Part shown: piece after piece, positions 28,417 to 37,523 of the stretch
How positions within the stretch are numbered: the stretch's first letter is position 1
Layout of the letters: each line of letters begins with the position of its first letter
From: Neorhizobium vignae
GTDB lineage: Bacteria; Pseudomonadota; Alphaproteobacteria; Rhizobiales; Rhizobiaceae
Assembly: GCF_000732195.1 (NCBI RefSeq)
Contig: NZ_JNNU01000002.1
Location: 744,001 to 808,000 of the forward strand
Length of the DNA: 64,000 nt
Direction: 5' to 3'
Program-made: the position numbers and the translations under genes
The notes under the pieces: model-generated
Databases searched by the model: none
Told to the model about the DNA's origin: nothing
The model's input: only the letters and a program-made list of their open reading frames with translations

Positions 28417-29121
28417 TCACACTCCCAGCACTTTATGCAGCATGTCCATCTTGCCCGGCAGCTCGCCGACCGGGAAATTCGCGACCATCCGCCCATGGTC
28501 CATCAGGTAGAACCGGTCGGCCACCCGGCTCGCGAAGCGGAAATTCTGCTCCACCAGGAGCACCGTCATGCCACGCTCCTTCAGCGTCTTCAGCACCTCG
28601 CCGATCCGCTGCACGATGACCGGCGCCAGGCCTTCGGTCGGCTCATCGAGGATCAGCAGCTTGACGCCGGTACGCAGGATGCGGGCGATCGCCAGCATCT
28701 GCTGCTCGCCTCCGGAAAGCTTGGTGCCGGGACTGGAGCGGCGCTCCTCAAGGTTGGGGAAGAGTTCGTAGATTTCCTCGAGCGACATGCCGCCTTCAGC
28801 CACGACCGGCGGCAGCATCAGGTTTTCCTCGACGGTCAAGGTCGAAAAGATGCCGCGCTCTTCCGGCACGAAGCCGATGCCGTTATGCGCCGTGCGATGC
28901 AGCGGCACGCCGAGCATATCCTTGCCCGCGAAGCGGATTTCGCCCTTCCGCTCGCGGATGATGCCGACAATGGTCCGGAGCGTCGTTGTCTTGCCGACGC
29001 CATTGCGGCCGAGAATGGTGATCGTCTCGCCCTCGCCGACCGTCATGTCCACGCCGTGCAGGACATGGCTTTCGCCATACCAGGCATTGAGGTTGGAAAC
29101 TTGCAACAACGGTGCCATCAA
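28417..29121 (-). CDS. Branched-chain amino acid type ABC ATPase, LivF-like
   Basis: 234 aa. Walker A GRNGVGKTTTLRTI, signature LSGGEQQMLAIARIL, Walker B LLILDEPTEGLAPVIVQRI, and LLVEQNFRFASRVADRFYL at the H-loop are the LivF forms. It overlaps the livG-like gene by 4 bases (ATGA), so the two ATPase subunits are coupled. It works as the second nucleotide-binding subunit of the importer. Confidence 0.92.
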   Translation of the reverse strand: MMAPLLQVSNLNAWYGESHVLHGVDMTVGEGETITILGRNGVGKTTTLRTIVGIIRERKGEIRFAGKDMLGVPLHRTAHNGIGFVPEERGIFSTLTVEENLMLPPVVAEGGMSLEEIYELFPNLEERRSSPGTKLSGGEQQMLAIARILRTGVKLLILDEPTEGLAPVIVQRIGEVLKTLKERGMTVLLVEQNFRFASRVADRFYLMDHGRMVANFPVGELPGKMDMLHKVLGV

Positions 29122-29900
29122 GCCTCCTCCGTGCCCATATAGGCGGTGCGGACGCGCGGGTCCTGGCTGACGGTGGCATAATCGCCCTCGGCGAGGATTT
29201 CGCCGCGCTGGAGCACCGTCACATGGTGGCAGATGTCGGCGACGACGGAGAGATTGTGCTCGACCATCAGCACCGCACGGGTCTTTGCCACCTCGCGAAT
29301 GATGTTGGAAACGGTGCCGATATCCTCCTGGCCCATGCCGGCCATCGGCTCGTCGAGCAGCAGCACCTTGGGATCGAGCGCCAGCGTCGTGGCGATCTCC
29401 AGCACCCGCTTGCGGCCGTAGGAAAGGTCGGCGGCGAGCGCATTGCGTTCGCGCTTCAGGCCGACCGACTCGATCAGTTCGTCGGCCCGCGCATTCAGCC
29501 GGTCGAGCGAGGAGAGCGGCAGCCAGAACTGCGTCGAAAGCCCGTTCGGCCGTTGCAGCGCGACGCGCACGTTGTCGAGCACCGTCAGATGCGGGAAAAC
29601 CGCCGAAATCTGGAAGGAACGGACGAGCCCCATTCGCGCGATCCTGTCCGGCGGCGTTTTGGTGATGTCCGTACCCATAAACGTGATCGAGCCCGCCGTC
29701 GGCTGCAGGAACTTGGTGAGCAGGTTGAAAACGGTCGTCTTGCCTGCCCCGTTCGGGCCGATCAGCGCATGGACGTGCGCGTGGCGGACATCGAGATCCA
29801 CGTTCTTCACCGCCATGAAGGCACCGAAGCTTTTCGAGAGGCCGCGGGCGGACAAGACCACCCGCGGCTCTTCTTGTTTTGCTGTCGCGGCGAGCGCCAT
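29118..29900 (-). CDS. Branched-chain amino acid type ABC ATPase, LivG-like
   Basis: 260 aa. Walker A GPNGAGKTTVFNLLTKFLQP and the LivG-specific LTKFLQPTAGSITFMGTDIT insert are present. The usual signature is changed to LSYGRKRVLEIATTLALDPK, the LivG form of LSGGQ, followed by VLLLDEPMAGM. Its start codon shares one base with the stop of the binding-protein gene (TAATG), so translation is coupled. Confidence 0.92.
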   Translation of the reverse strand: MALAATAKQEEPRVVLSARGLSKSFGAFMAVKNVDLDVRHAHVHALIGPNGAGKTTVFNLLTKFLQPTAGSITFMGTDITKTPPDRIARMGLVRSFQISAVFPHLTVLDNVRVALQRPNGLSTQFWLPLSSLDRLNARADELIESVGLKRERNALAADLSYGRKRVLEIATTLALDPKVLLLDEPMAGMGQEDIGTVSNIIREVAKTRAVLMVEHNLSVVADICHHVTVLQRGEILAEGDYATVSQDPRVRTAYMGTEEA

Positions 29901-31114
29901 TACTTCACCAGATCGCAGCCGCTCTTGGCGGGATCCATGTAGGCGTCCTTGCCCGGGATGGTGGCGAGTACGGTGAAATAATCCCAGGGCTCCTTGCTTT
30001 CGCCCGGCTTCTTGACCTGCAGCAGGTACATGTCGTGGATCATCCGGCCGTTCTTGGCGACCGTGCCGCCGCGGGCGAAGAAATCGTCGACCGGCATTTC
30101 GTGCAGTGCCTTGGAAACGGCATCCGCATCGTCGGTGCCGGCCTTCTGGATCGCCTTCAGATACTGGGTGACCGCCGAATAGGTGCCGCTATGGACCATG
30201 TTCGGCATCTTCTTGGTGCGGGCGAAGAACTTCTTCGCGAATTCGCGGCTCTTGTCGTCGAGGTTCCAGTAGTAACCCTCGGTCAGGGTCAGGCCCTGGG
30301 CCGCCTGCAGGCCGAGGCCGTGCACTTCGGCGAGCGTGAAGAGCAGTGCCGCGAGCCGCTGACCGCCGGCAGTAATGCCGAATTCCGCCGCCTGCTTGAT
30401 GGCGTTCGACGTGTCGAGGCCGGCATTGGCAAGGCCGATGACCTTGGCGCCGGAGGACTGGGCCTGCAGCAGGAAGGACGAGAAGTCGGTGGTCGCGAGC
30501 GGATGGCGGACCGCGCCGACGATCTTGCCGCCGGAGGATTTTACGAAGTCGCCGGTCTGCTGCTCGAGCGAATAACCGAAGGCATAGTCGGCGGTCAGGA
30601 AGAACCAGCTGTCGCCACCCTGCTTGACGAGAGCGCCGCCGGTGCCTACCGCGAGCGCATGGGTGTCATAGGCCCAGTGGAAACCGTAGGGGCTGCAGGC
30701 CTTGCCGGTCAGATCGGTGGTCGCCGCACCCGTGACGATGTCGATCTTCTTCTTTTCCTTGCCAATCGCCTGCACCGCAAGTGCCACCGACGAGGTCGTC
30801 AGTTCCATGATCGCATCGACCTGCTGGGTATCGTACCACTGGCGGGCGATGTTGGAGGCAATGTCCGCCTTGTTCTGGTGGTCGGCATCGACGATCTCGA
30901 TCGACGCCCCGAGAACCTTGCCGCCGAAATCCTCGACCGCCATCTTGGCCGCCTCGACCGACGACTTGCCGCCGAATTCGGAATAGACGCCCGACTGGTC
31001 GTTCAGGATGCCGATCTTGACCTTGTTGTCGGACGCACTCTGCGCGAATGCCGCGCTGCTTGCGAGAACGACAGCCAGGGACGTTGCAAATGACGTCAGA
31101 ATTGACTTGTGCAT
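29900..31114 (-). CDS. ABC transporter substrate-binding protein (Peripla_BP_6, LivK-like)
   Basis: 404 aa with a 25-residue signal peptide (MHKSILTSFATSLAVVLASS then AAFAQ). The mature protein starts with the LivJ/K-type segment VKIGILNDQSGVYSEFGGKS and continues as a type I periplasmic-binding fold. It is longer than LivK, closer to relatives that bind amides, urea or aromatic compounds, so leucine is not assured. First gene of an operon that runs through livGFHM-like genes and probably on into the GMC, hydrolase and mmsB genes; a LysR gene diverges from it. Confidence 0.9.
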   Translation of the reverse strand: MHKSILTSFATSLAVVLASSAAFAQSASDNKVKIGILNDQSGVYSEFGGKSSVEAAKMAVEDFGGKVLGASIEIVDADHQNKADIASNIARQWYDTQQVDAIMELTTSSVALAVQAIGKEKKKIDIVTGAATTDLTGKACSPYGFHWAYDTHALAVGTGGALVKQGGDSWFFLTADYAFGYSLEQQTGDFVKSSGGKIVGAVRHPLATTDFSSFLLQAQSSGAKVIGLANAGLDTSNAIKQAAEFGITAGGQRLAALLFTLAEVHGLGLQAAQGLTLTEGYYWNLDDKSREFAKKFFARTKKMPNMVHSGTYSAVTQYLKAIQKAGTDDADAVSKALHEMPVDDFFARGGTVAKNGRMIHDMYLLQVKKPGESKEPWDYFTVLATIPGKDAYMDPAKSGCDLVK

Positions 31115-31154
31115 AATTTCTCCTCCCAGAGAATAGGCCCAGAAAATTTGAAGG

Positions 31155-31286
31155 GTCTGTTCAAAATTGGTGAGCCGCTCTCCTCAAAGCGGCTGCTCCA
31201 GATTGCATGGTTCAGGAAAACGGCCGTTGACGCAAGCAGGCCGCTGTAATTAATTGCAAACAGCATCTGTGCATTTTTGAACAGAC
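31155..31286. promoter_or_regulatory. Divergent control region with a 12-bp inverted repeat and central hairpin
   Basis: GTCTGTTCAAAA at 31155-31166 recurs inverted as TTTTGAACAGAC at 31275-31286. One copy is 41 bases from the binding-protein start; the other ends 9 bases before the LysR start codon. Between them is a 7-bp hairpin (31173-31179 with 31188-31194). The placement suggests paired operators for the LysR protein that could be bridged by a looped tetramer. Confidence 0.6.
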
Positions 31287-31295
31287 GGGAACGAA

Positions 31296-32282
31296 TTGAG
31301 CAATAATCAGAACTTCACCTGGGACGATCTGCAATATTTCCTGGCCGTGGCCCGCAGCGGACAGCTGTCCACCGCGGCACGTCAATTGCGCACCAGCCAC
31401 GCCACCGTGTCCCGGCGCATCGATCGGCTGGAGTTCGCCCTCAAGGTCAAACTGTTCGAGCGCAATCCACGTGGCTATGTGCTGACCGGCATGGGCCAGC
31501 GCTTCATCGAGACGGCGGAACGCATCGAGACCGAGGCCGACCGGCTGCAGGCGGATGTCGCCTCCGGCACCACCGCGCAGCGCGGCGTGGTTCGCTTAAG
31601 CACCCCGGAAGGATTTGCGAATTTCTTCTTCGCCGACAAGATCCGCAGCTTCTGCGACAGCCATCCCAACATCTCGCTGGAACTGGTGACGATCCAGCAG
31701 ATCATGTCGCTCTCGCGCAAGGAAGCGGATATCGCGGTCTCGCTCGACCCGCCGAAGGACGGGCCTTATCTGACGGAAAAGCTGACCGACTACAGCCTCA
31801 ACGTCTACGGCGCGAAATCCTACCTGGCCAAGGCCAGTCCGATCCGCAGCCGGCAGGATCTGCTGTCGCACCCATTCATCGGCTATATCGAGGACATGAT
31901 CTTTGCGCCCGGGCTCGACTATCTTGGCGACGTCCATCCGGGCATCAAGGCGCGTTTCCAGAGCTCCAGCATCTTTGCGCAACTGACCGCGACGCTGAAC
32001 GGTCTCGGTCTTTGCGTGCTGCCGAACTTCATCACCCGCACGCGGCCGGATCTCGAAATCGTGCTCGCGGACGAGGTGGAACTGAGACGCGGCTACTGGC
32101 TGATGTGCCATCGTGACCTGAGCCAGATCCCCCGGGTGCGGATGGTCAGGGACTATATCTTCCAGTCCGTCAAAGCCAATCAGGACGCCTTCCTCAGGAA
32201 TTACCAGGTTCCCGAGGAAGGCGCTCGCCGTTACTCCGCTGCCATCGGCAGGTCGTCGCGGCTGTCGAACAGGTCGCCCTGA
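31296..32282 (+). CDS. LysR-family regulator, divergent from the LIV-type transporter
   Basis: 328 aa starting with TTG at 31296, preceded by GACGGGA. The helix-turn-helix is DLQYFLAVARSGQLSTAARQ then LRTSHATVSRRIDRLEFALK. The effector domain has VRLSTPEGFANFFFADKI near residue 90. Its likely targets are the divergent transporter/catabolic operon, given the symmetric inverted repeats in the shared control region. The last 52 bases overlap, on the opposite strand, the 3' end of the RND pump gene. Confidence 0.88.
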   Translation: MSNNQNFTWDDLQYFLAVARSGQLSTAARQLRTSHATVSRRIDRLEFALKVKLFERNPRGYVLTGMGQRFIETAERIETEADRLQADVASGTTAQRGVVRLSTPEGFANFFFADKIRSFCDSHPNISLELVTIQQIMSLSRKEADIAVSLDPPKDGPYLTEKLTDYSLNVYGAKSYLAKASPIRSRQDLLSHPFIGYIEDMIFAPGLDYLGDVHPGIKARFQSSSIFAQLTATLNGLGLCVLPNFITRTRPDLEIVLADEVELRRGYWLMCHRDLSQIPRVRMVRDYIFQSVKANQDAFLRNYQVPEEGARRYSAAIGRSSRLSNRSP

Positions 32283-35200
32283 TTTGCGGGCGACTGGTCG
32301 TCCTTGTTCTTCTTGGGCTCGCGGCCGAAGAAGAGGGCGTAGGCGGCGGGCAGGACGAGGATTGTCAGTACCGTTGCAACCAGGATGCCGCCCATCATCG
32401 CGTAGGCGAGCGGCCCCCAGAACACGCCGCGTGAGATCGGGTACAGCGCCAGCACGGCGGTCAGCGCCGTCAGCATGATCGGCCGGAAACGGCGTACGGC
32501 CGCGCCGACGATCGCCTCCATCCGCTCCATGCCCGCCGCGATGTCCTGGTCGATCTGGTCGACCAGGATGATCGAGTTGCGGATGATGATGCCGAGCAGC
32601 GCGATGACGCCGAGGATCGCCACGAAGCCGAACGGCGCACCGGTCATGAGCAGCGCCATGGCAGCGCCGATGATGCCCAGCGGACCGGTGGCCAGTACCA
32701 GCATCGCCTTGCCGAAATGCTGCAGCTGGATCATCAGCAGCACGAGGATGACCAGGAGCATGATCGGCGCCTTGGCAGCGATCGAGTTCTGGCTTTCGGC
32801 TGCATCTTCCGCACCGCCCTGAATCTCGACATGATAGCCGGCAGGCAGGGTGGCGCGCAGGTCGGCCATGCTGCTGTAGAGGTTCATCGATACCTGGGTC
32901 GGTTCGACGCCATCCGGGAGCGTTGCCTTGACGGTGATCGTCGGCAGGCGGTCGCGGCGCCATTCGATGCCCTGTTCGAGGACCGGCACGACCTTGGCAA
33001 TCTGCGAGACCGGGACGAAGCCGCCGAAATCCGTCGGCACATAGACCGACTGGACCGCCGAGAGCAGGTTGCGGGTGGCATCCGGTTCGCGGACGACGAT
33101 CGAAACGGTTTCCTCGCCGTCGCGGAAGTCGCTGACCGGAGCTCCGGAGACTGCCGTCTGCAGCATCTGGCGGACACGCTGCGAGGTGACGCCGAGGGCC
33201 CTGGCGCGATCCTGGTCGATGACCAGTTTCATGGCCGTCACCGGTTCCATCCAGTCGTCATGGATCGCGCCGAACAGCGGCTGCTGCTGGTAACGTTCCT
33301 TGACCTGGTCGGCGATGCGGCGCACTTCCGCCGGGTCCGGGCCGGTGACGCGCATCTGAACAGGCCAGCCGACCGGCGGGCCGAGGAACAGGCGGTCGAC
33401 CTTGCCGCGCACGGTCGGGAAGTCCTGCGCCAGGATGGCGCGCAGCTTGACGATCAGACGCTCGCGGGCGTCGACGTCCTTCGACATGATCAGGAGCTGC
33501 GCGTAGTTGGGGTTGCGGAGCTGCTGGTCGAGCGGCAGGAAGAAGCGCGGTGCGCCCTCGCCGATATAGGTGGCGACGAAGGTCTTGTCCGCGTCAGGCA
33601 GGATCTTGTCTTCAAGGGCTTTCGCCTGGCGTTCGACTTCCTCGATCGCCGTGCCTTCCGGCAGCCACAGATCGACCAGGATTTCAGGCCGAGAGGACTG
33701 CGGAAAGAAGCTCTGCGGGATGAACTGGAACGACCACAGGCTGCCGACGAAGGCGCCGAGAGTGAGAAGCAGGACGATCGCCTTGTGACGCACGGACCAG
33801 CCGACCGCGTGCCGGACGCCGCGATACATCCGGGTGTCGTAGGCATCGTGATGGGTGCCTGCGTGCGCCCGCTGCTTGAGGATCATGTAGCCGAGCCAGG
33901 GGGTGAAATAGACGGCCACGAACCACGACACGACGAGCGCGATGCCCACCACGTAGAACAGCGAGCGCACGTATTCGCCGGCGGTGGAATCGGCGAACCC
34001 GACCGGGATGAAGCCGGCGGTGGTGATCAATGTGCCGGTCAGCATCGGAAAGGCGGTGGACGAGTAGGCGAAGGTGGCGGCATCGAGGCGCGCGAGCCCC
34101 TCCTCCAGCTTCCGTTCCATCATCTCGACGACGATCATCGCATCGTCGACGAGCAGGCCGAGCGCGATGATCAGCGCGCCGAGCGAGATGCGCTGCAGCT
34201 CGATGCCCATGTAGAACATGATCGCGAACGTGGCTGACAGAACCAGCGGAATGGTGATGGCGATGACGATGCCCGAACGCCAGCCGATCGAGATCAGCGA
34301 GACGATTAGGACGATGACGAGAGCTTCCAGCAGGGCCTGGGTGAACTCGCCGACCGCTTCCGTGACGACTTCCGGCTGGTTGGAGACCTGCTCGACGGAA
34401 ACGCCGACCGGCAGCGTCCGTTCGAAGCGCTCGTAAGTGGCTTCGACCTCGTGCCCGACGTCGGTTACCTTGAAGCCCTTCGCCATGACGACGCCAAGCT
34501 GGACGCTGTCGTGGCCGTTGAAGCGGAACTTGCGCTGATAGGGGTTTTCGAGGCCGGCGGTGACGGTGGCGATATCGCCGAGCCGGATCACCTGGTCGCC
34601 GGCGCGAAGGCGCAGCTCGCGGATATCTTCAGGCGTCGTGACGCCGCCTTCGACCGCAATTCGCACCGAGCGCTCGGCAGTCTCAACGCTCCCGGCGGGA
34701 TCGATATTGTTCTGGCCGGACAGTGCGTCGCGGATGTTGAGGACGGTAAGGCCGCGCTCGGCGAGCGCCTTGGACGATACGTCGATGAAGATCTTCTGCG
34801 GCTGGTCGCCGAGAATGACCGCCTTTTCGACGCCGGGCGTGGCGAGCAGCATGTCGCGGGCCTGGATCGCGAACTGCTTCAGTTCAGGATAGCTGTAGCC
34901 TTCACCGCTGATCGAATTGAGGGTGATGTAGGTATCGCCGAACTCGTCGTTGAAATAGGGACCGAGCAGGCCGGCCGGCAGATCCTGGGTGATGTCCCCG
35001 ATCTTCTTGCGGACCTGGTAGAAGGCGTCGTTGACCTCGGCGGTATTGGTGTCGCCCTTGATCTGTACCGTGGTGATCGCCACGCCGGCACGGGTATAGG
35101 ACTTGACCCAGTCGAGATGCGGGGTTTCCTGCAGCTTTCGCTCGACCTTGTTGACGACCTGGTCCTGCATCTCCTGAATGGAGGCGCCGGGCCAGACGGT

Positions 35201-35386
35201 CTGCACGACCATGACGCGGAAGGTGAAGTCCGGGTCTTCCTTCTGCCCCATGTTCATGACGCCGAGCGCACCCATGACGATGATAAGGCCGAAGAGAAAA
35301 CGGGCGATACTCGGATGGGCGATCGCCCAGCGGGACAGGTTGAACCTGCCCTTTTCCGGGGGATTGGCCTGATGAGAGGAGCTCAT
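32231..35386 (-). CDS. RND efflux pump inner-membrane subunit (AcrB/HAE1 family)
   Basis: 1051 aa, full length. Two repeats of six transmembrane helices with large periplasmic loops. The proton-relay acidic pair in TM4 is seen in GLLVDDAMIVVEMMERKLEE. The N-terminus IARFLFGLIIVMGALGVMNM and VVQTVWPGASIQEMQDQVVN are typical of multidrug HAE-type pumps. It exports hydrophobic compounds using the proton gradient, together with the adaptor gene upstream and an outer-membrane TolC-type protein not in this window. Its 3' end overlaps the convergent LysR gene. Confidence 0.93.
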   Translation of the reverse strand: MSSSHQANPPEKGRFNLSRWAIAHPSIARFLFGLIIVMGALGVMNMGQKEDPDFTFRVMVVQTVWPGASIQEMQDQVVNKVERKLQETPHLDWVKSYTRAGVAITTVQIKGDTNTAEVNDAFYQVRKKIGDITQDLPAGLLGPYFNDEFGDTYITLNSISGEGYSYPELKQFAIQARDMLLATPGVEKAVILGDQPQKIFIDVSSKALAERGLTVLNIRDALSGQNNIDPAGSVETAERSVRIAVEGGVTTPEDIRELRLRAGDQVIRLGDIATVTAGLENPYQRKFRFNGHDSVQLGVVMAKGFKVTDVGHEVEATYERFERTLPVGVSVEQVSNQPEVVTEAVGEFTQALLEALVIVLIVSLISIGWRSGIVIAITIPLVLSATFAIMFYMGIELQRISLGALIIALGLLVDDAMIVVEMMERKLEEGLARLDAATFAYSSTAFPMLTGTLITTAGFIPVGFADSTAGEYVRSLFYVVGIALVVSWFVAVYFTPWLGYMILKQRAHAGTHHDAYDTRMYRGVRHAVGWSVRHKAIVLLLTLGAFVGSLWSFQFIPQSFFPQSSRPEILVDLWLPEGTAIEEVERQAKALEDKILPDADKTFVATYIGEGAPRFFLPLDQQLRNPNYAQLLIMSKDVDARERLIVKLRAILAQDFPTVRGKVDRLFLGPPVGWPVQMRVTGPDPAEVRRIADQVKERYQQQPLFGAIHDDWMEPVTAMKLVIDQDRARALGVTSQRVRQMLQTAVSGAPVSDFRDGEETVSIVVREPDATRNLLSAVQSVYVPTDFGGFVPVSQIAKVVPVLEQGIEWRRDRLPTITVKATLPDGVEPTQVSMNLYSSMADLRATLPAGYHVEIQGGAEDAAESQNSIAAKAPIMLLVILVLLMIQLQHFGKAMLVLATGPLGIIGAAMALLMTGAPFGFVAILGVIALLGIIIRNSIILVDQIDQDIAAGMERMEAIVGAAVRRFRPIMLTALTAVLALYPISRGVFWGPLAYAMMGGILVATVLTILVLPAAYALFFGREPKKNKDDQSPANQGDLFDSRDDLPMAAE

Positions 35387-35412
35387 GGTCTTGGGTCCTT
35401 TAAGCCGGGCGA

Positions 35413-36570
35413 TCAGGGCGCGAGCGAAGCGGTGGTAAGGCTGCTGACGCTGCCGAAGCGTGAGGCGATGTTTTCGGGCAGCTTGACCTTCATGTCTTCC
35501 TTCATGAACTGCGTGCCGGCCGAGACGACGAGGTCGCCCTTGGCAACGCCGTCGGCGACACGAACGCCGTCGTCGGAGAAATCGGCCACCTTGACGGCGC
35601 GCGAACTGACGGTGCCCTTGCCACGGTCGACGATCCAGACGACGGACTGGCCGTCCTTCTTGGAAAGCGCGGCAAGCGGAACGGCATAGGTCGCGACGGC
35701 ATTGTCTTCGTCCGCCTCGATCGTCGCGGTCATGCCGAGCAGGACCCGCGCATCCTCAGGCAGGCTGACGCGAACCGCGAAAGTGCGCGATTGCGCGTCG
35801 GCGCTGCCGGCCACTTCGCGGACCTTGCCGTCGAGCACGAGATCGGAGGCCGACCAGAAACGGGCCTTCACCGTCTTGCCCGGCTTGAACTGAGCGACGT
35901 CCATTTCCGGAACGGCGATCTGCACTTCCTTGCTGCCCTCGACGGCGACGGAGAGAACCGGCGTGCCGGACGCGACCACCTGGCCGATATCGGCGCTGAC
36001 CGCGGTGACGATGCCGTTCTGGTCCGACTTCAATTCCGTATAGGCGACCTGGTTGCGGGCCTGGTCGAGCGCCGACTGGGCCGATTCCCTTTGCGAAATG
36101 GCCTGGTCGTTGGCGAGTTGCGCCTGCTCGAACTGCGATTGGGAGGAAATGCTCTTCTCGACAAGCGTCTCGGCCCGGCGACGGGCGAGGCCGGAGATTT
36201 CCACCTGCTTCTGTGCGGACGTGAGATCGGCCTCGGCGCGACGCACCGCGAGCTGGTAATCGACGGCGTCAAGCTTTGCGAGCACATCGCCGGGGCGAAC
36301 GCGCTGGCCGACATCGACGAGCCGCTCCGTGATCTTGCCGGCGACGCGGAAGCCGAGGTTCATTTCGGTGCGCGCCTTGACCGAGCCGGAGTATTGAAGC
36401 CTGCGGCCGTGATCGGCAGCAGCAACCTCGGTCACCTTGACCGGCCGGACGACTTCCGGTGCTTCAGCTTTCTTCTCTTCCGAGCAGGCCGTCAGCGCGC
36501 TGAACGCGGTCGCGACCAAAAGGCCTTTGATGAGAAACGAGACATTATGTCTGGTCTTTACGAAAAACAT
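35413..36570 (-). CDS. RND efflux periplasmic adaptor (membrane fusion protein)
   Basis: 385 aa. The N-terminus is a lipoprotein signal peptide with lipobox LTAC (Cys at about residue 29). A hairpin of coiled-coil helices (residues about 100-170, rich in Ala, Gln and Arg) is flanked by lipoyl-like halves (FRVAGKITERLVDVGQRVRP and NGIVTAVSADIGQVVASGTP). It links the RND pump to the outer-membrane channel. It precedes the pump gene by 26 bases and follows the TetR gene by 76. Confidence 0.92.
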   Translation of the reverse strand: MFFVKTRHNVSFLIKGLLVATAFSALTACSEEKKAEAPEVVRPVKVTEVAAADHGRRLQYSGSVKARTEMNLGFRVAGKITERLVDVGQRVRPGDVLAKLDAVDYQLAVRRAEADLTSAQKQVEISGLARRRAETLVEKSISSQSQFEQAQLANDQAISQRESAQSALDQARNQVAYTELKSDQNGIVTAVSADIGQVVASGTPVLSVAVEGSKEVQIAVPEMDVAQFKPGKTVKARFWSASDLVLDGKVREVAGSADAQSRTFAVRVSLPEDARVLLGMTATIEADEDNAVATYAVPLAALSKKDGQSVVWIVDRGKGTVSSRAVKVADFSDDGVRVADGVAKGDLVVSAGTQFMKEDMKVKLPENIASRFGSVSSLTTASLAP

Positions 36571-36646
36571 GATTCCGCACTCCTGGTGGCGGGTTTTCGA
36601 TCAAGACGCCCCCTTGGCGCCCCGGAATTATTTCAGGCGAACTATC

Positions 36647-37249
36647 TTATCTGAGGGCCCTGAGGCCGAATTCCACCAGGTCCTCGGGCTTGCCGATCCG
36701 GCTCTCCAGAAGACAATCCGCAATGAGCTGCGGATGACAAAGTATGACCACGGACGACATGAAGCATTCGGCTGCGAGCTGGTGATCCTGCTCACGGAAT
36801 TCGCCGGCTTCGATACCGTCCTTGATAATGGCCGCAATAACCACACGGATGCGTTCGAGATGCAGCTCGATGACCGGCCATTGCTGCTCGATGGCGATCA
36901 CCACCATTTCATGCACCTTCTTCTCGTCGAGCATGGTCTCGAGCGTGAAGCGGTGCTGCTGCAGGACGTGATTGCGCAGCCGTTCGGCTGCGCTCACCGG
37001 CCGCTTCGCGTTGGCGAGCGCCGCCTGATAGCTGCCGTCCAACATGCGGTGCGCCAAGGCCTGATGGATGTCGGCCTTGGACGAGAAGAAACGGTAGATA
37101 TTGGCGGGCGACATGCCGAGATCGCGCGCAATATCCGCCACGTTCGTCTTGGTGTAGCCGTAGTGCTTGAACAGCCGCTCCGCCGCATCGAGGATGCGGC
37201 CGACATTTTCCTGCCGCGACGTGTCCAGGGTATTTTCGGTGGTATCCAT
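36647..37249 (-). CDS. TetR-family repressor of the RND operon
   Basis: 200 aa from the ATG at 37249. An ATG 13 codons earlier (37288) lies between the arms of an inverted repeat that looks like the operator, which argues for the shorter form. The DNA-binding domain is [20 protein letters not shown] then ADIARDLGMSPANIYRFFSS. The C-terminal ligand domain is helical. It heads the TetR-adaptor-pump operon and is expected to repress it until an exported compound binds. Confidence 0.9.
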   Translation of the reverse strand: MDTTENTLDTSRQENVGRILDAAERLFKHYGYTKTNVADIARDLGMSPANIYRFFSSKADIHQALAHRMLDGSYQAALANAKRPVSAAERLRNHVLQQHRFTLETMLDEKKVHEMVVIAIEQQWPVIELHLERIRVVIAAIIKDGIEAGEFREQDHQLAAECFMSSVVILCHPQLIADCLLESRIGKPEDLVEFGLRALR

Positions 37250-37266
37250 ACCGCTGAAGTCTTTCG

Positions 37267-37306
37267 TTTTACGTGTGACGATTTTCATATTTCGTCAGTC
37301 GTAAAG
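37267..37306. promoter_or_regulatory. Putative TetR operator (imperfect inverted repeat)
   Basis: Two 15-base arms, 37267-37281 and 37292-37306, match at 12 positions when one is inverted (TCGTCA and CGTAAA cores). It lies 17 bases upstream of the preferred TetR start, suited to autorepression. Confidence 0.6.
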
Positions 37307-37378
37307 GAAAACCTGTCATTCGTCAACCCATGTCGGCTCGTCCCAGTTTGGGCCCAAGATAAAAAGTTTGGTAAACAG

Positions 37379-37404
37379 GGAACCAAAGATGCGGCTTGGA
37401 CATT
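37379..37404 (+). promoter_or_regulatory. Weak EcfG-like promoter candidate upstream of the PAS hybrid kinase
   Basis: GGAAC-N17-CATT. The -35 is exact but the -10 differs from CGTT at one base, so support is modest. It is 120 bases before the kinase start. Confidence 0.35.
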
Positions 37405-37523
37405 ATGTCGCGTTAGACCACGGGTTTCGTGGGCCGGGGAAGAGTAATGATCCTGTTGCATAGTCACAACTTTTCGTTGTTACAGCGCATTAGACGAAAA
37501 ACTGCGTGGGTTGGGGACGATTG

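Noticed and set aside
32717..34237. 506-codon plus-strand open frame opposite the RND pump.
   Set aside because: Shadow of the pump gene, His/Arg/Asp-rich without domain.
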